Positions 26,458-32,082 of a stretch of DNA of 32,082 nucleotides are shown one piece after another. This stretch comes from an uncultured Clostridia bacterium. GTDB lineage: Bacteria; Bacillota; Clostridia; Lachnospirales; Lachnospiraceae. Positions within the stretch are counted from its first letter, which is position 1. The number at the start of each line of letters is the position of its first letter. Under the pieces are notes generated by a model. It was not told where the DNA came from. It saw only the letters and a program-made list of their open reading frames with translations, and searched no databases. Where the stretch lies: contig CAMJIC010000002.1 in assembly GCA_946405675.1 (NCBI GenBank), forward strand, positions 1 through 32,082, written 5' to 3'. The translations under genes and the position numbers were made by a program.

Positions 26458-26570
26458 ACACTTCTCCTCAATGCCAAAACCCGCCCTGAGACAAGGGCAT
26501 CTGCTTGAAACGAGACAATCCGGTATCCGCCCGGTCTTTGCCGGCGGCCTCGCGGATTCGCTCTGAGTCT

Positions 26571-26579
26571 GTTATACCA
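26571..26579 (-). promoter_or_regulatory. Possible promoter of the zinc-ribbon/TPM unit
   Basis: TGGTATAAC on the minus strand fits an extended -10 (TATAAC at 26571-26576). No good -35 box is visible. It lies about 115 nt before the ATG at 26457. Confidence 0.35.
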
Positions 26580-26642
26580 CATGGAAGCGGTTCATGGGAA
26601 TGCTCCTGCGGATAGATTCGGGGAGAGACCTCTCCTGCGGTT

Positions 26643-26736
26643 ACAAGTCACACCCCTGCCAGCGTAACTGTCCACTTCCCGGCTGGGCAGTGAACAGTAA
26701 CACTGGCAGGTCCGTGGCAGGGGCGTAACATGCAGC
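26643..26736 (-). repeat. Long imperfect palindrome after truA (family I copy A)
   Basis: Bases 26657-26678 pair with 26689-26710 (22-bp stem, three mismatches). The outer CCCCTGCCA can instead pair with TGGCAGGGG at 26715-26723, so two folds compete. Its ends (CAAGTCAC and GTAACATGCAGC) recur at 27977-28021. It begins 8 nt after the truA stop on the minus strand, and no T-run follows. Confidence 0.75.
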
Positions 26737-26744
26737 GTCAGGCG

Positions 26745-27587
26745 TCAGTACCTCACTTCCATCAAGGTCAGCCCACTGGCAGGAGCTGTCTTGTCAGCAG
26801 CTCCCTTCCTGCACGCGGAAAGAATCCTTTCGATCGCCTCACACTCGAGCCTTCCAGCCCCGACCTCTACAAGCTCCCCTGTCATCAGCCGTACCATATG
26901 GTTCAGAAAGCCATCCCCGTAAAAATCAAGAACAATTGTATCCGTATCCGGCTGGGTAATGTCGATCCTGCTCACAGTTCTTACCGTGCTTTTCTTCATC
27001 TTCAGCCCGCAGAAGGAAGCAAAATCATGGCGCCCGACCAGTGCCTTTGCCCCTTTCCGCATCCGCTCCGGATCCAGGCTTTCTCCATATTGCCAGAGAA
27101 ACCTCCGGTTCCTCACATCGCTCACGCAGCTGGTACGGATCCTGTACTGATACCACTTGGACGCAGTCAGGTATCTCGCATGGAACCGGTCAGATGAACG
27201 CACAAGCCGGATTACGGCGATATCCTCCGGAAGGTAATGGTTCAAAGCGGCAAACAGCGCCGCGTCCTCCCTGCGCTTTTGGACAGATGGAAGCACCCTG
27301 TCATCCATTAAATTCTCAATCCCCGGCCAGCCCGCGATACAAAGCTCTTTCCCTGCCAAAGCACGAAGCCCTTCCTCCGGAACACGGAAGCTGGCGACCT
27401 GCCCCAGTGCATGCACGCCCGCATCCGTCCTCCCGGCCCCATACACTTCAACCGGTGTCTCCATCAGCCGTGACAAAAGGGTCTCCAGCTTCCCCTGGAT
27501 TGTATTCTCAACCCCAGGCTGCTTCTGCCAGCCACGGTACCTCGTCCCCTCATACTGCAGGGTCATCTTATAATTTATCAGATGCAT
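26745..27587 (-). CDS. truA: tRNA pseudouridine(38-40) synthase TruA
   Basis: Converts uridines 38-40 of the tRNA anticodon arm to pseudouridine. The 280-residue form has the catalytic motif GAGRTDAGVHALGQV (Asp nucleophile in RTD, about residue 54), the N-terminal YEGTRYRGWQ, the FHARYLTASKWYQYRI strand, and GDGFLNHMVRLM near the C-terminus. The frame is open for 32 more codons, but the region upstream has no start with a ribosome-binding site. GAGG lies 6 nt before the ATG at 27587 and 3 nt before an adjacent ATG at 27590, so the exact start is uncertain by one codon. It is about 35 nt from a hairpin with a T-run and next to tRNA-Arg. Confidence 0.95.
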   Translation of the reverse strand: MHLINYKMTLQYEGTRYRGWQKQPGVENTIQGKLETLLSRLMETPVEVYGAGRTDAGVHALGQVASFRVPEEGLRALAGKELCIAGWPGIENLMDDRVLPSVQKRREDAALFAALNHYLPEDIAVIRLVRSSDRFHARYLTASKWYQYRIRTSCVSDVRNRRFLWQYGESLDPERMRKGAKALVGRHDFASFCGLKMKKSTVRTVSRIDITQPDTDTIVLDFYGDGFLNHMVRLMTGELVEVGAGRLECEAIERILSACRKGAADKTAPASGLTLMEVRY

Positions 27588-27616
27588 CATGATCCTCGTT
27601 CTTTCCTTATCAGGAA

Positions 27617-27660
27617 CAAAAGAGACCCCTTTTCCGGACAAGTCGGAAAAAAGAGTCTCT
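27617..27660 (-). terminator. Hairpin with T-run just upstream of truA
   Basis: AGAGAC/GTCTCT (27655-27660 with 27621-27626) and an inner TTTTCCG/CGGAAAA stem (27644-27650 with 27630-27636) form an interrupted hairpin. On the minus strand TTTTG follows. As it lies between the tRNA-Arg terminator and the truA ATG, it may stop read-through or act as an attenuator of truA. Confidence 0.55.
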
Positions 27661-27735
27661 CCCTCATTCGTCGTCGATTCCAATTCCTCTTACACCTGCT
27701 TTGCTCTGCCCGGAGACTCTCTTTGGTAAAATGAA

Positions 27736-27766
27736 GACTGCCTCCGGCAATATTCCGGAGGCAGTC
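27736..27766 (-). terminator. Terminator of tRNA-Arg
   Basis: GACTGCCTCCGG pairs with CCGGAGGCAGTC (12 bp, 7-nt loop). On the minus strand TTCATTTTACC follows. It lies 27 nt after the tRNA 3' end. Confidence 0.75.
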
Positions 27767-27793
27767 TCAGAGTGTCCGTCCTGAACACTTCCG

Positions 27794-27867
27794 CGTGCGC
27801 GACAAGATTCGAACTCGCGACCTTCTGGTCCGTAGCCAGACGCTCTATCCAGCTGAGCTACGCACAC
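27794..27867 (-). tRNA. tRNA-Arg (anticodon ACG)
   Basis: The 74 nt fold into a standard cloverleaf. The acceptor is GTGTGCG/CGCGCAC with one G-U pair, and the D stem is GCTC/GAGC. The anticodon stem TCTGG/CCAGA has loop CTACGGA, giving anticodon ACG. The T arm is GCGAG-TTCGAAT-CTTGT. The discriminator base is G, and CCA is not encoded. It reads CGU, and as inosine-modified tRNA also CGC and CGA. Confidence 0.95.
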
Positions 27868-27887
27868 ACATTCTTGACAACGATGAT

Positions 27888-27916
27888 ACTCTACACCAGA
27901 TCCCTTTCTTTGTCAA
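27888..27916 (-). promoter_or_regulatory. Promoter of tRNA-Arg
   Basis: On the minus strand: consensus -35 TTGACA (27911-27916), a 17-bp spacer and -10 TAGAGT (27888-27893). Transcription would begin about 14 nt before the mature tRNA. Confidence 0.75.
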
Positions 27917-27976
27917 GTCTCATTTTTCCTTTTTGAAATATACAGGAACCGGCACGCAGCGCCGTCAGTCGCCGTA

Positions 27977-28021
27977 GCAAGTCACCCCCACCGGCCAGCT
28001 GGCGGGGGTGTAGCTTGCAGC
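27977..28021 (-). repeat. GC-rich palindrome after the dehydrogenase gene (family I copy B)
   Basis: GCAAG-TCACCCCC and GGGGGTGTAGCTTGC pair around a CCGGCCAGCTGG core. The right-hand 23 bases share 18 with the right end of the palindrome at 26643-26736, and the left ends share CAAGTCAC. It lies 26 nt after the dehydrogenase stop. Confidence 0.7.
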
Positions 28022-28046
28022 TTGCAGAGCGGACTGCTGCCGTTCT

Positions 28047-29156
28047 TTATTTTTCAAACGGGAAGGTATAGGGCAGATGATATTTGTCACGCACTGCGAT
28101 GAATTCCTTCTGCACCGCATCCCCTACCGGTACGCCCTTATCCTTCCGTTCCTGCCAGACCAGCCATTCCTTCTCGCCTGCCGTGTAGATCCGCTCCTCT
28201 CCCGGCGCCTTCTGCGATGCGCGCAGCTGCCGCAGGATCTCCCCGCAGGTGTGGCGGAAGCTCTCCGCGCCAAGGAAGAATTCCGGATTGATCACGATGA
28301 AGAAATGCCCCAGATGATACGGCCTCCTTTGCCCATTCTCATCCATGCCGGTCAGCATCTTCATAAAGCTTCCCGCCTGAAGCGCCGCTGACAGGATCTC
28401 GACCACCGCCGCGTACCCATATCCTTTGTATCCGGCAAGTTCTTCTCCGATCCCGCCCAAAGGAGCCAGGGCGGCCTCGCCCTCAGTCAGCGCCTTCAGG
28501 ATCTTCTCGCTGTCCGTCATTGCTTCACCGCTGCGTCCGATCACCATGCCCCTGGGTGTGTCCTTCCCGGTACGGGCAAAGTACTCGATCTTGCCTCTCT
28601 GCGTAATGGATGTCGCGCAGTCCAGCACGAACGGGAATTCCTCATCCGTCGGAAGGGCAAATGTCAGCGGGTTGGTTCCCATCATGTTTTCTACGCCAAA
28701 GGTCGGAGCGATCGATGGGCGCGCGTTGGTTCCCGTGATCCCGATCATCCCCTTCTTTGACGCCATCATCGCCCAGTATCCCGCGATCCCGTAATGGGTC
28801 GAGTTGCGCACTGCCGCCATACCCATCCCGTACTTTTCCGCCTTTTCCAATATCGCGTCCATCGCCTTCTTGGACGCTACCATGCCCATTCCGTCATGGG
28901 CATCCGCAACCAGCGTGGTCGCTGTATCCTTCAGTACCTCAAACTCCGTCACAGGCTTCTGGATCCCCGCCTCGATCCGGTCTATATAGATCGGCTTGAA
29001 ACGGTTGCATCCATGGCTCTCGATCCCCCTCCGGTCACTCTCCATCAGGACATCCGCGCACAGTCTGGCATCCTCGTCAGGCACGCCGACAGCCTTGAAC
29101 GCATCTGTCATAAAGCTTCCGATCAGTTCCCATGATACATACGGCCTGGTTTCCAT
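28047..29156 (-). CDS. Malate/L-lactate dehydrogenase-family (Ldh2) oxidoreductase
   Basis: A 369-residue NAD(P)-dependent 2-hydroxyacid dehydrogenase of the Ldh2/YlbC/AllD fold, which is unrelated to classical lactate dehydrogenase. Family marks are DRRGIESHGCNRF (about residues 41-53), DAHDGMGMVASKKAMD, the catalytic histidine in NSTHYGIAGYW, GTNPLTFALPT, LDCATSITQRGKIE, and YKGYGYAAVVEILSAALQAG. Members act on malate, lactate, ureidoglycolate, sulfolactate or 2,3-diketo-L-gulonate; the substrate cannot be read from the sequence. The ATG at 29156 has AAGGAGGGG 7 nt upstream and replaces a longer frame with no such site. It is divergent from the phosphodiesterase gene and followed by a palindrome. 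Confidence 0.9.
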   Translation of the reverse strand: METRPYVSWELIGSFMTDAFKAVGVPDEDARLCADVLMESDRRGIESHGCNRFKPIYIDRIEAGIQKPVTEFEVLKDTATTLVADAHDGMGMVASKKAMDAILEKAEKYGMGMAAVRNSTHYGIAGYWAMMASKKGMIGITGTNARPSIAPTFGVENMMGTNPLTFALPTDEEFPFVLDCATSITQRGKIEYFARTGKDTPRGMVIGRSGEAMTDSEKILKALTEGEAALAPLGGIGEELAGYKGYGYAAVVEILSAALQAGSFMKMLTGMDENGQRRPYHLGHFFIVINPEFFLGAESFRHTCGEILRQLRASQKAPGEERIYTAGEKEWLVWQERKDKGVPVGDAVQKEFIAVRDKYHLPYTFPFEK

Positions 29157-29423
29157 TTCCGGTCCCCTCCTTATTCTTGTCTTCCCTGTCTGTTGTGTGA
29201 CGTTCCAACACCCCATATCAGCGAATGCCGGATCCATGCTTCAGCGGGTCCGGTACACTGGAGTGCATGAGTGCTGAACTACGACCATCATATCACGTTT
29301 CAGCCGGAAGGTGTGAGTAATTTGTTCAAAACAGTAATCTCTCATTACAGGCCGCATTCAGGTATGATAAAATCAAATCATGAGGAGACAAGCCTATGCG
29401 GATATCATCGATGGGAGTTGAAA

Positions 29424-31244
29424 ATGAGCGAACAAAGCACCACGAAAAAACAGTTTCTTCCCGTCCTCAGGGCTCTGTGCGGCAGAATTCTCCGGCTTGC
29501 ATTTCCTGCCTTTTCCCCGGGATGGATGTTCTCCTTCTCTCTCTTTTTCTGTGCAGCCGTCCTTCTCGCCATGCGTCTTCTGGACATCACTGCGTCAGCC
29601 TTAATCCGTTCCTTCGGATACGCGGCGCTTACGAGCTTTAATTTTCCTTCGTTCTTCCGCTCCTGGAAGGGGTATGTCATACTTGTCCTGGTTCTGATCC
29701 TGCTCGGCATGATCAGCGGATTCATTTTGAACGGCATCATCCTGCTGTCGGACGATCTGCTGCATCAAAAAAGAATCCGTCCAACCCGCCTCATCAGAAA
29801 AAGCGTCTCATCAATCCGGCTTTTCCTCTGCAAAGAAGCGGTTCCGATCATACTGTACCATTTTACCTTCGTCCTTTTTATTACCCTGCCCCTGCTTGCC
29901 TTTGTCCCGAACCCCTTTGAGATCCCCGGATACCTCCGGTATCTTCTGAGCAAAAAGCTGATCACCATGGTGCTTTATTTTGCCGTTTTTCTCCTGCTCT
30001 GCATTCCGCTTGTGCGCAACCCTCTGCTCCTGCACGATATCCTGCTCCGTCAGGAAACTCCTCCGACGGCAAAGCGCCGCACCCGTGCCTTCGTGAAGGC
30101 ACACCGCCGCATGCTGTTTAGAGAAATCCTTGGATCCGCTCTCCTTTTTTGCCTGTTTTTGCTGTGCGCCGCCGGGCTGTTCCTGTATGCGCCAAAGCTG
30201 ATCCAGTTCCTCTGCCATCCCCTTCCGGCAGTTCCCAGAAGGGTTCTGGTGCTCCTGACAACCTATCTTTTCCTCTCTATCCTGGTTCTCACCGTCCTTC
30301 TTTGCGTGTGGATCCTTCCCCTGAAGGCGGCGCTGCTGTACCACCGTATGGTACACAGCTCCCGCTCTCCTGCGCTCCCCGCCTTCCGGATCAGACGGAA
30401 GGCGTTGATGGCATGTGTCTTCCTGCTTTACCTGGGGGCACTTGCCCTGTTCACCGCAGGTTCCTTGATCCGATTCAATGAGATCTATCCGCCTGCCAAG
30501 TATATCGAGCCCGTCGTACACCGTCTGGGCGGAGACCTGGACACGGAAAATACCCTGGAAGGAATGGAGGCGGCGCTCGCTCTGGGCGCTCCGGCCATGG
30601 AGACCGACATCCAGCGGACAAAAGACGGCCACTATGTCATTTTCCATGACAGTACCCTGAAGAGGATGTGCGGCCTGTCCACAAGCATCAACCAGCTGAC
30701 TCTGGAGGAAGTCCGGCAGCTGAAGCTTCCCAGCCCGGATTTCGAGGAACGCCATATCCCGCTCCTTTCACAGGTGCTTGACCGGGCAAATGGGCATGCG
30801 CGGCTCTATCTGGAGCTCAAGGGTGCCGACGCGGATGTAAAGATGGCCCGTGACGTGGCGCGGATGGTCCGGGAACGCGGCATGGAGGATGACTGCGTGC
30901 TGATCTCCATGAACTACAGCCTGATCAGCTATATTGCCAAAAACCTCCCCGGAACCATGTGCGGATATCTGTACTTTTTCGCATACGGCACTCCTGCCGA
31001 CCTTGCCGGTAATCTCCTTCTGGCCCAGTCCAATGCGATCAGCCGCTCTCGTACCAGAGCGATCCATTCCAAAGGGAAAAAAACGTACTGCTGGACGGTA
31101 AACAGCCGGCAGACCGCGCTTAACATGGTGCGCCAGCGCGTTGACGGGATCATCACAGACCGCTACGATATCGTTGACAATGTGCTCGACCACATGGAAT
31201 CGCGCAATGACTATGAGCGGATCATGGATGTACTGCTGCGCTGA
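29424..31244 (+). CDS. Membrane glycerophosphodiester phosphodiesterase
   Basis: This is the only protein gene on the plus strand. The 606-residue protein has an N-terminal membrane domain (about residues 25-345) with some seven or eight hydrophobic segments. It matches the arrangement of GDPD proteins with a fused integral-membrane domain. The C-terminal phosphodiesterase barrel starts at VVHRLGG (His366), keeps ENT (Glu that binds the metal), ETDIQRTKDGHYVIFHD (Glu, Asp and the second catalytic His), LYLELKG, and VDGIITDRYD at the end. GDPDs split glycerophosphodiesters from lipids or teichoic acids into glycerol 3-phosphate and an alcohol. The usual HRG is HRL here. The ATG at 29424 has GGGAG 6 nt upstream; a frame start 51 codons earlier lacks one. 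Confidence 0.9.
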   Translation: MSEQSTTKKQFLPVLRALCGRILRLAFPAFSPGWMFSFSLFFCAAVLLAMRLLDITASALIRSFGYAALTSFNFPSFFRSWKGYVILVLVLILLGMISGFILNGIILLSDDLLHQKRIRPTRLIRKSVSSIRLFLCKEAVPIILYHFTFVLFITLPLLAFVPNPFEIPGYLRYLLSKKLITMVLYFAVFLLLCIPLVRNPLLLHDILLRQETPPTAKRRTRAFVKAHRRMLFREILGSALLFCLFLLCAAGLFLYAPKLIQFLCHPLPAVPRRVLVLLTTYLFLSILVLTVLLCVWILPLKAALLYHRMVHSSRSPALPAFRIRRKALMACVFLLYLGALALFTAGSLIRFNEIYPPAKYIEPVVHRLGGDLDTENTLEGMEAALALGAPAMETDIQRTKDGHYVIFHDSTLKRMCGLSTSINQLTLEEVRQLKLPSPDFEERHIPLLSQVLDRANGHARLYLELKGADADVKMARDVARMVRERGMEDDCVLISMNYSLISYIAKNLPGTMCGYLYFFAYGTPADLAGNLLLAQSNAISRSRTRAIHSKGKKTYCWTVNSRQTALNMVRQRVDGIITDRYDIVDNVLDHMESRNDYERIMDVLLR

Positions 31245-31367
31245 TCTCTCTTCGATGACTTTTGCCAGGAAGAACATCCGGTTGTAATGTCATTCCGCTC
31301 CTGATCCCACACCCCTTCTGCGGCAGCCATCCTGCACAAGGCATGTTGCTGCCTGCCATTCCCAAAT

Positions 31368-31404
31368 GGGACATAAAAAAGGACGTAGAAAAGGAGCATA
31401 AAAA
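31368..31404. repeat. Short 12-13-bp tandem repeat beside the terminator palindrome
   Basis: Three units of the type GGGACATAAAAAA, GGACGTAGAAAA and GGAGCATAAAAA run into the GGGACGTACAGC arm of the palindrome. On the minus strand this gives three further T-runs after the hairpin. Confidence 0.6.
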
Positions 31405-31433
31405 GGGACGTACAGCATGCTGTACGTCCCTTT
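31402..31433. terminator. Bidirectional terminator between GDPD and HPr-like genes
   Basis: A perfect 32-bp palindrome (AAAGGGACGTACAGCA and its complement) lies between two convergent genes. On the minus strand it is followed by T-rich sequence, so it terminates the HPr-like gene well. On the plus strand TTTCGG follows, so it is weaker for GDPD. It resembles the tsf terminator at 7204-7234. Confidence 0.8.
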
Positions 31434-31457
31434 CGGTATGAACGACTGATTACTCCC

Positions 31458-31703
31458 TTACCCCAGAAGGCTCGCGATCTTCTTTACGGCTTCCTCTTCG
31501 TCTTCCCCATCCGCATAGATCTTGATCTTTGGTGAATCCTGGCTTGCCAGTGCCATAACTCCCATGATGCTCTTTGCATTGACACGCTTCTCATTCACTT
31601 CAAACGTAATCACGCTTTTGTAAGCACATGCGGTCTGGACAATATGCGGAATCATCTCTCCGATGTTTCCGCCCTGAGTACCACTGATATTCTGGCTGAT
31701 CAT
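31458..31703 (-). CDS. HPr/Crh-like protein without the catalytic histidine
   Basis: The 81-residue protein matches HPr through its central and C-terminal parts: VQTACAYKS, KRVNAKSIMGVMAL, and GEDEEEAVKKIASLL. Ser45 in AKSIMG corresponds to Ser46 of HPr, the site of HPr kinase. In HPr the active-site His15 and Arg17 lie in GLHARPA. Here the aligned stretch is GNIGEMIP, so isoleucine and glutamate take their places. It cannot carry the PTS phosphate in the normal way and resembles Crh of Bacillus, which keeps only the serine site and acts as a CcpA corepressor. The ATG at 31703 has GGGAGG 7 nt upstream. It is a single-gene unit with a promoter and terminator. Confidence 0.85.
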   Translation of the reverse strand: MISQNISGTQGGNIGEMIPHIVQTACAYKSVITFEVNEKRVNAKSIMGVMALASQDSPKIKIYADGEDEEEAVKKIASLLG

Positions 31704-31779
31704 AGACTTTCCTCCCACATAAAAAGCTGTACAGCGAAAGGTTTCCCTCTCACTGTAGTCGTACATTTAACCCGCAAAC

Positions 31780-31809
31780 ATACTATCACAAGGACAAAAC
31801 GGGAGTCAA
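31780..31809 (-). promoter_or_regulatory. Promoter of the HPr-like gene
   Basis: On the minus strand: -35 TTGACT (31804-31809), an 18-bp spacer and -10 TAGTAT (31780-31785). The leader before the ATG at 31703 is about 70 nt. Confidence 0.6.
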
Positions 31810-31871
31810 TTGCAGAAACGACGAAGAATCAGCAAAAATCAGGGCTTTATTTTGAACACAATGAACACAAA

Positions 31872-31895
31872 GCGGAAGTCCTTCCGGACTTCCGC
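31872..31895 (-). terminator. Hairpin, second of two after the right-edge gene
   Basis: GCGGAAGTCC and GGACTTCCGC form a perfect 10-bp stem with a GGAA tetraloop on the minus strand, followed by TTTGTGTTC. It lies upstream of the HPr-like promoter. Confidence 0.65.
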
Positions 31896-31933
31896 TGTCT
31901 TAGATTCAGTATATTACCCACACTTCCCGGCCG

Positions 31934-31955
31934 CCGGACCGATTCTTCCGTCCGG
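31934..31955 (-). terminator. Hairpin, first of two after the right-edge gene
   Basis: CCGGAC and GTCCGG pair around a 10-nt loop, with outer CCGG pairing as well. It begins 10 nt after the stop codon at 31965. There is no T-run. Confidence 0.45.
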
Positions 31956-31964
31956 TGCCGGATG

Positions 31965-32081
31965 TCATGAGATCACCTGAACCGAAACCGTATGCAGAGC
32001 AATCACTTGCTTGCCTGTTTCACGAAACTGCCTTCTGATGTGCAGAATTGCTTTGATCACTTCTCCGCCTTGATCGCTGCC
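31965..32081 (-). CDS. 3' end of an unidentified gene (cut by window edge)
   Basis: An open minus-strand frame enters from the right edge and gives 38 residues that end in GKQVIALHTVSVQVIS before a TGA. The short piece is balanced in composition, with helix-like VIKAILHIRRQF, but I do not recognise the family. Two successive hairpins downstream support a transcript ending here. The other two minus-strand frames close within 25 codons. Confidence 0.4.
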   Translation of the reverse strand, partial: GSDQGGEVIKAILHIRRQFRETGKQVIALHTVSVQVIS

Positions 32082-32082
32082 T

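Noticed and set aside
27664..27867. 67-codon frame across tRNA-Arg
   Set aside because: It is produced by reading through the tRNA gene and its terminator.
29811..30755. 314-codon minus-strand frame opposite the GDPD gene
   Set aside because: The plus-strand frame carries full GDPD catalytic motifs and membrane helices; the opposite frame is Gln/Glu/Lys-rich shadow sequence without a start site.

Overview
The window looks like chromosomal DNA of a Gram-positive clostridium, most likely a Lachnospiraceae-type Bacillota with moderately high GC. The reasons are strong AGGAGG-type ribosome-binding sites, the order apt-relA-metallohydrolase-hemZ-aspS (minus strand), rpsB-tsf, a 7TM/GGDEF receptor of a type common in that family, an HPr-like protein that keeps the Ser46 region, and spore-former-style TPM and zinc-ribbon membrane proteins. 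No phage, insertion sequence, CRISPR array or plasmid function is visible. All protein genes except one run on the minus strand.

Layout from left to right: the 5' part of glgA (1-450); a secreted Ig-like protein (594-1970) with a good sigma-A promoter; a polar amino-acid ABC importer (permease, ATPase, binding protein; 4836 down to 2412) ending in a strong terminator; a membrane-bound diguanylate cyclase split into two reading frames by an apparent one-base indel in a T6 run (7035 down to 4938); rpsB-tsf with promoter, structured leader and terminator (9169 down to 7204); a four-gene MacAB/YknXYZ-like export operon (15921 down to 9182) with two membrane-fusion adaptors, one of them enlarged to 1044 residues; aspS, hemZ, a metallo-beta-lactamase hydrolase, relA and apt (23477 down to 16257); a TPM-domain protein and a double zinc-ribbon membrane protein (26457 down to 23674); truA; tRNA-Arg(ACG); an Ldh2-family dehydrogenase; a plus-strand membrane glycerophosphodiester phosphodiesterase (29424-31244); a small HPr-like protein lacking the catalytic histidine; and the 3' end of an unidentified gene.

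Functionally the window mixes housekeeping translation genes (rpsB, tsf, aspS, truA, tRNA-Arg), nucleotide second-messenger and stress control (relA with apt; the c-di-GMP synthase), and cell-envelope transport (amino-acid import, MacAB-like export). Intergenic spaces are rich in palindromes. At least two small families of related palindromes seem to recur at 3' ends of genes within this one window.

The strongest candidates for something new are the two-adaptor exporter with its roughly 650-residue acidic, repeat-containing insertion, the histidine-less HPr paralogue, the frame-split cyclase with a ribosome-binding site placed exactly at the break, and the degenerate 21-bp repeat upstream of that cyclase. 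I did not find an unmistakably new defence or mobile system. All calls come from reading the sequence; no database search was run.
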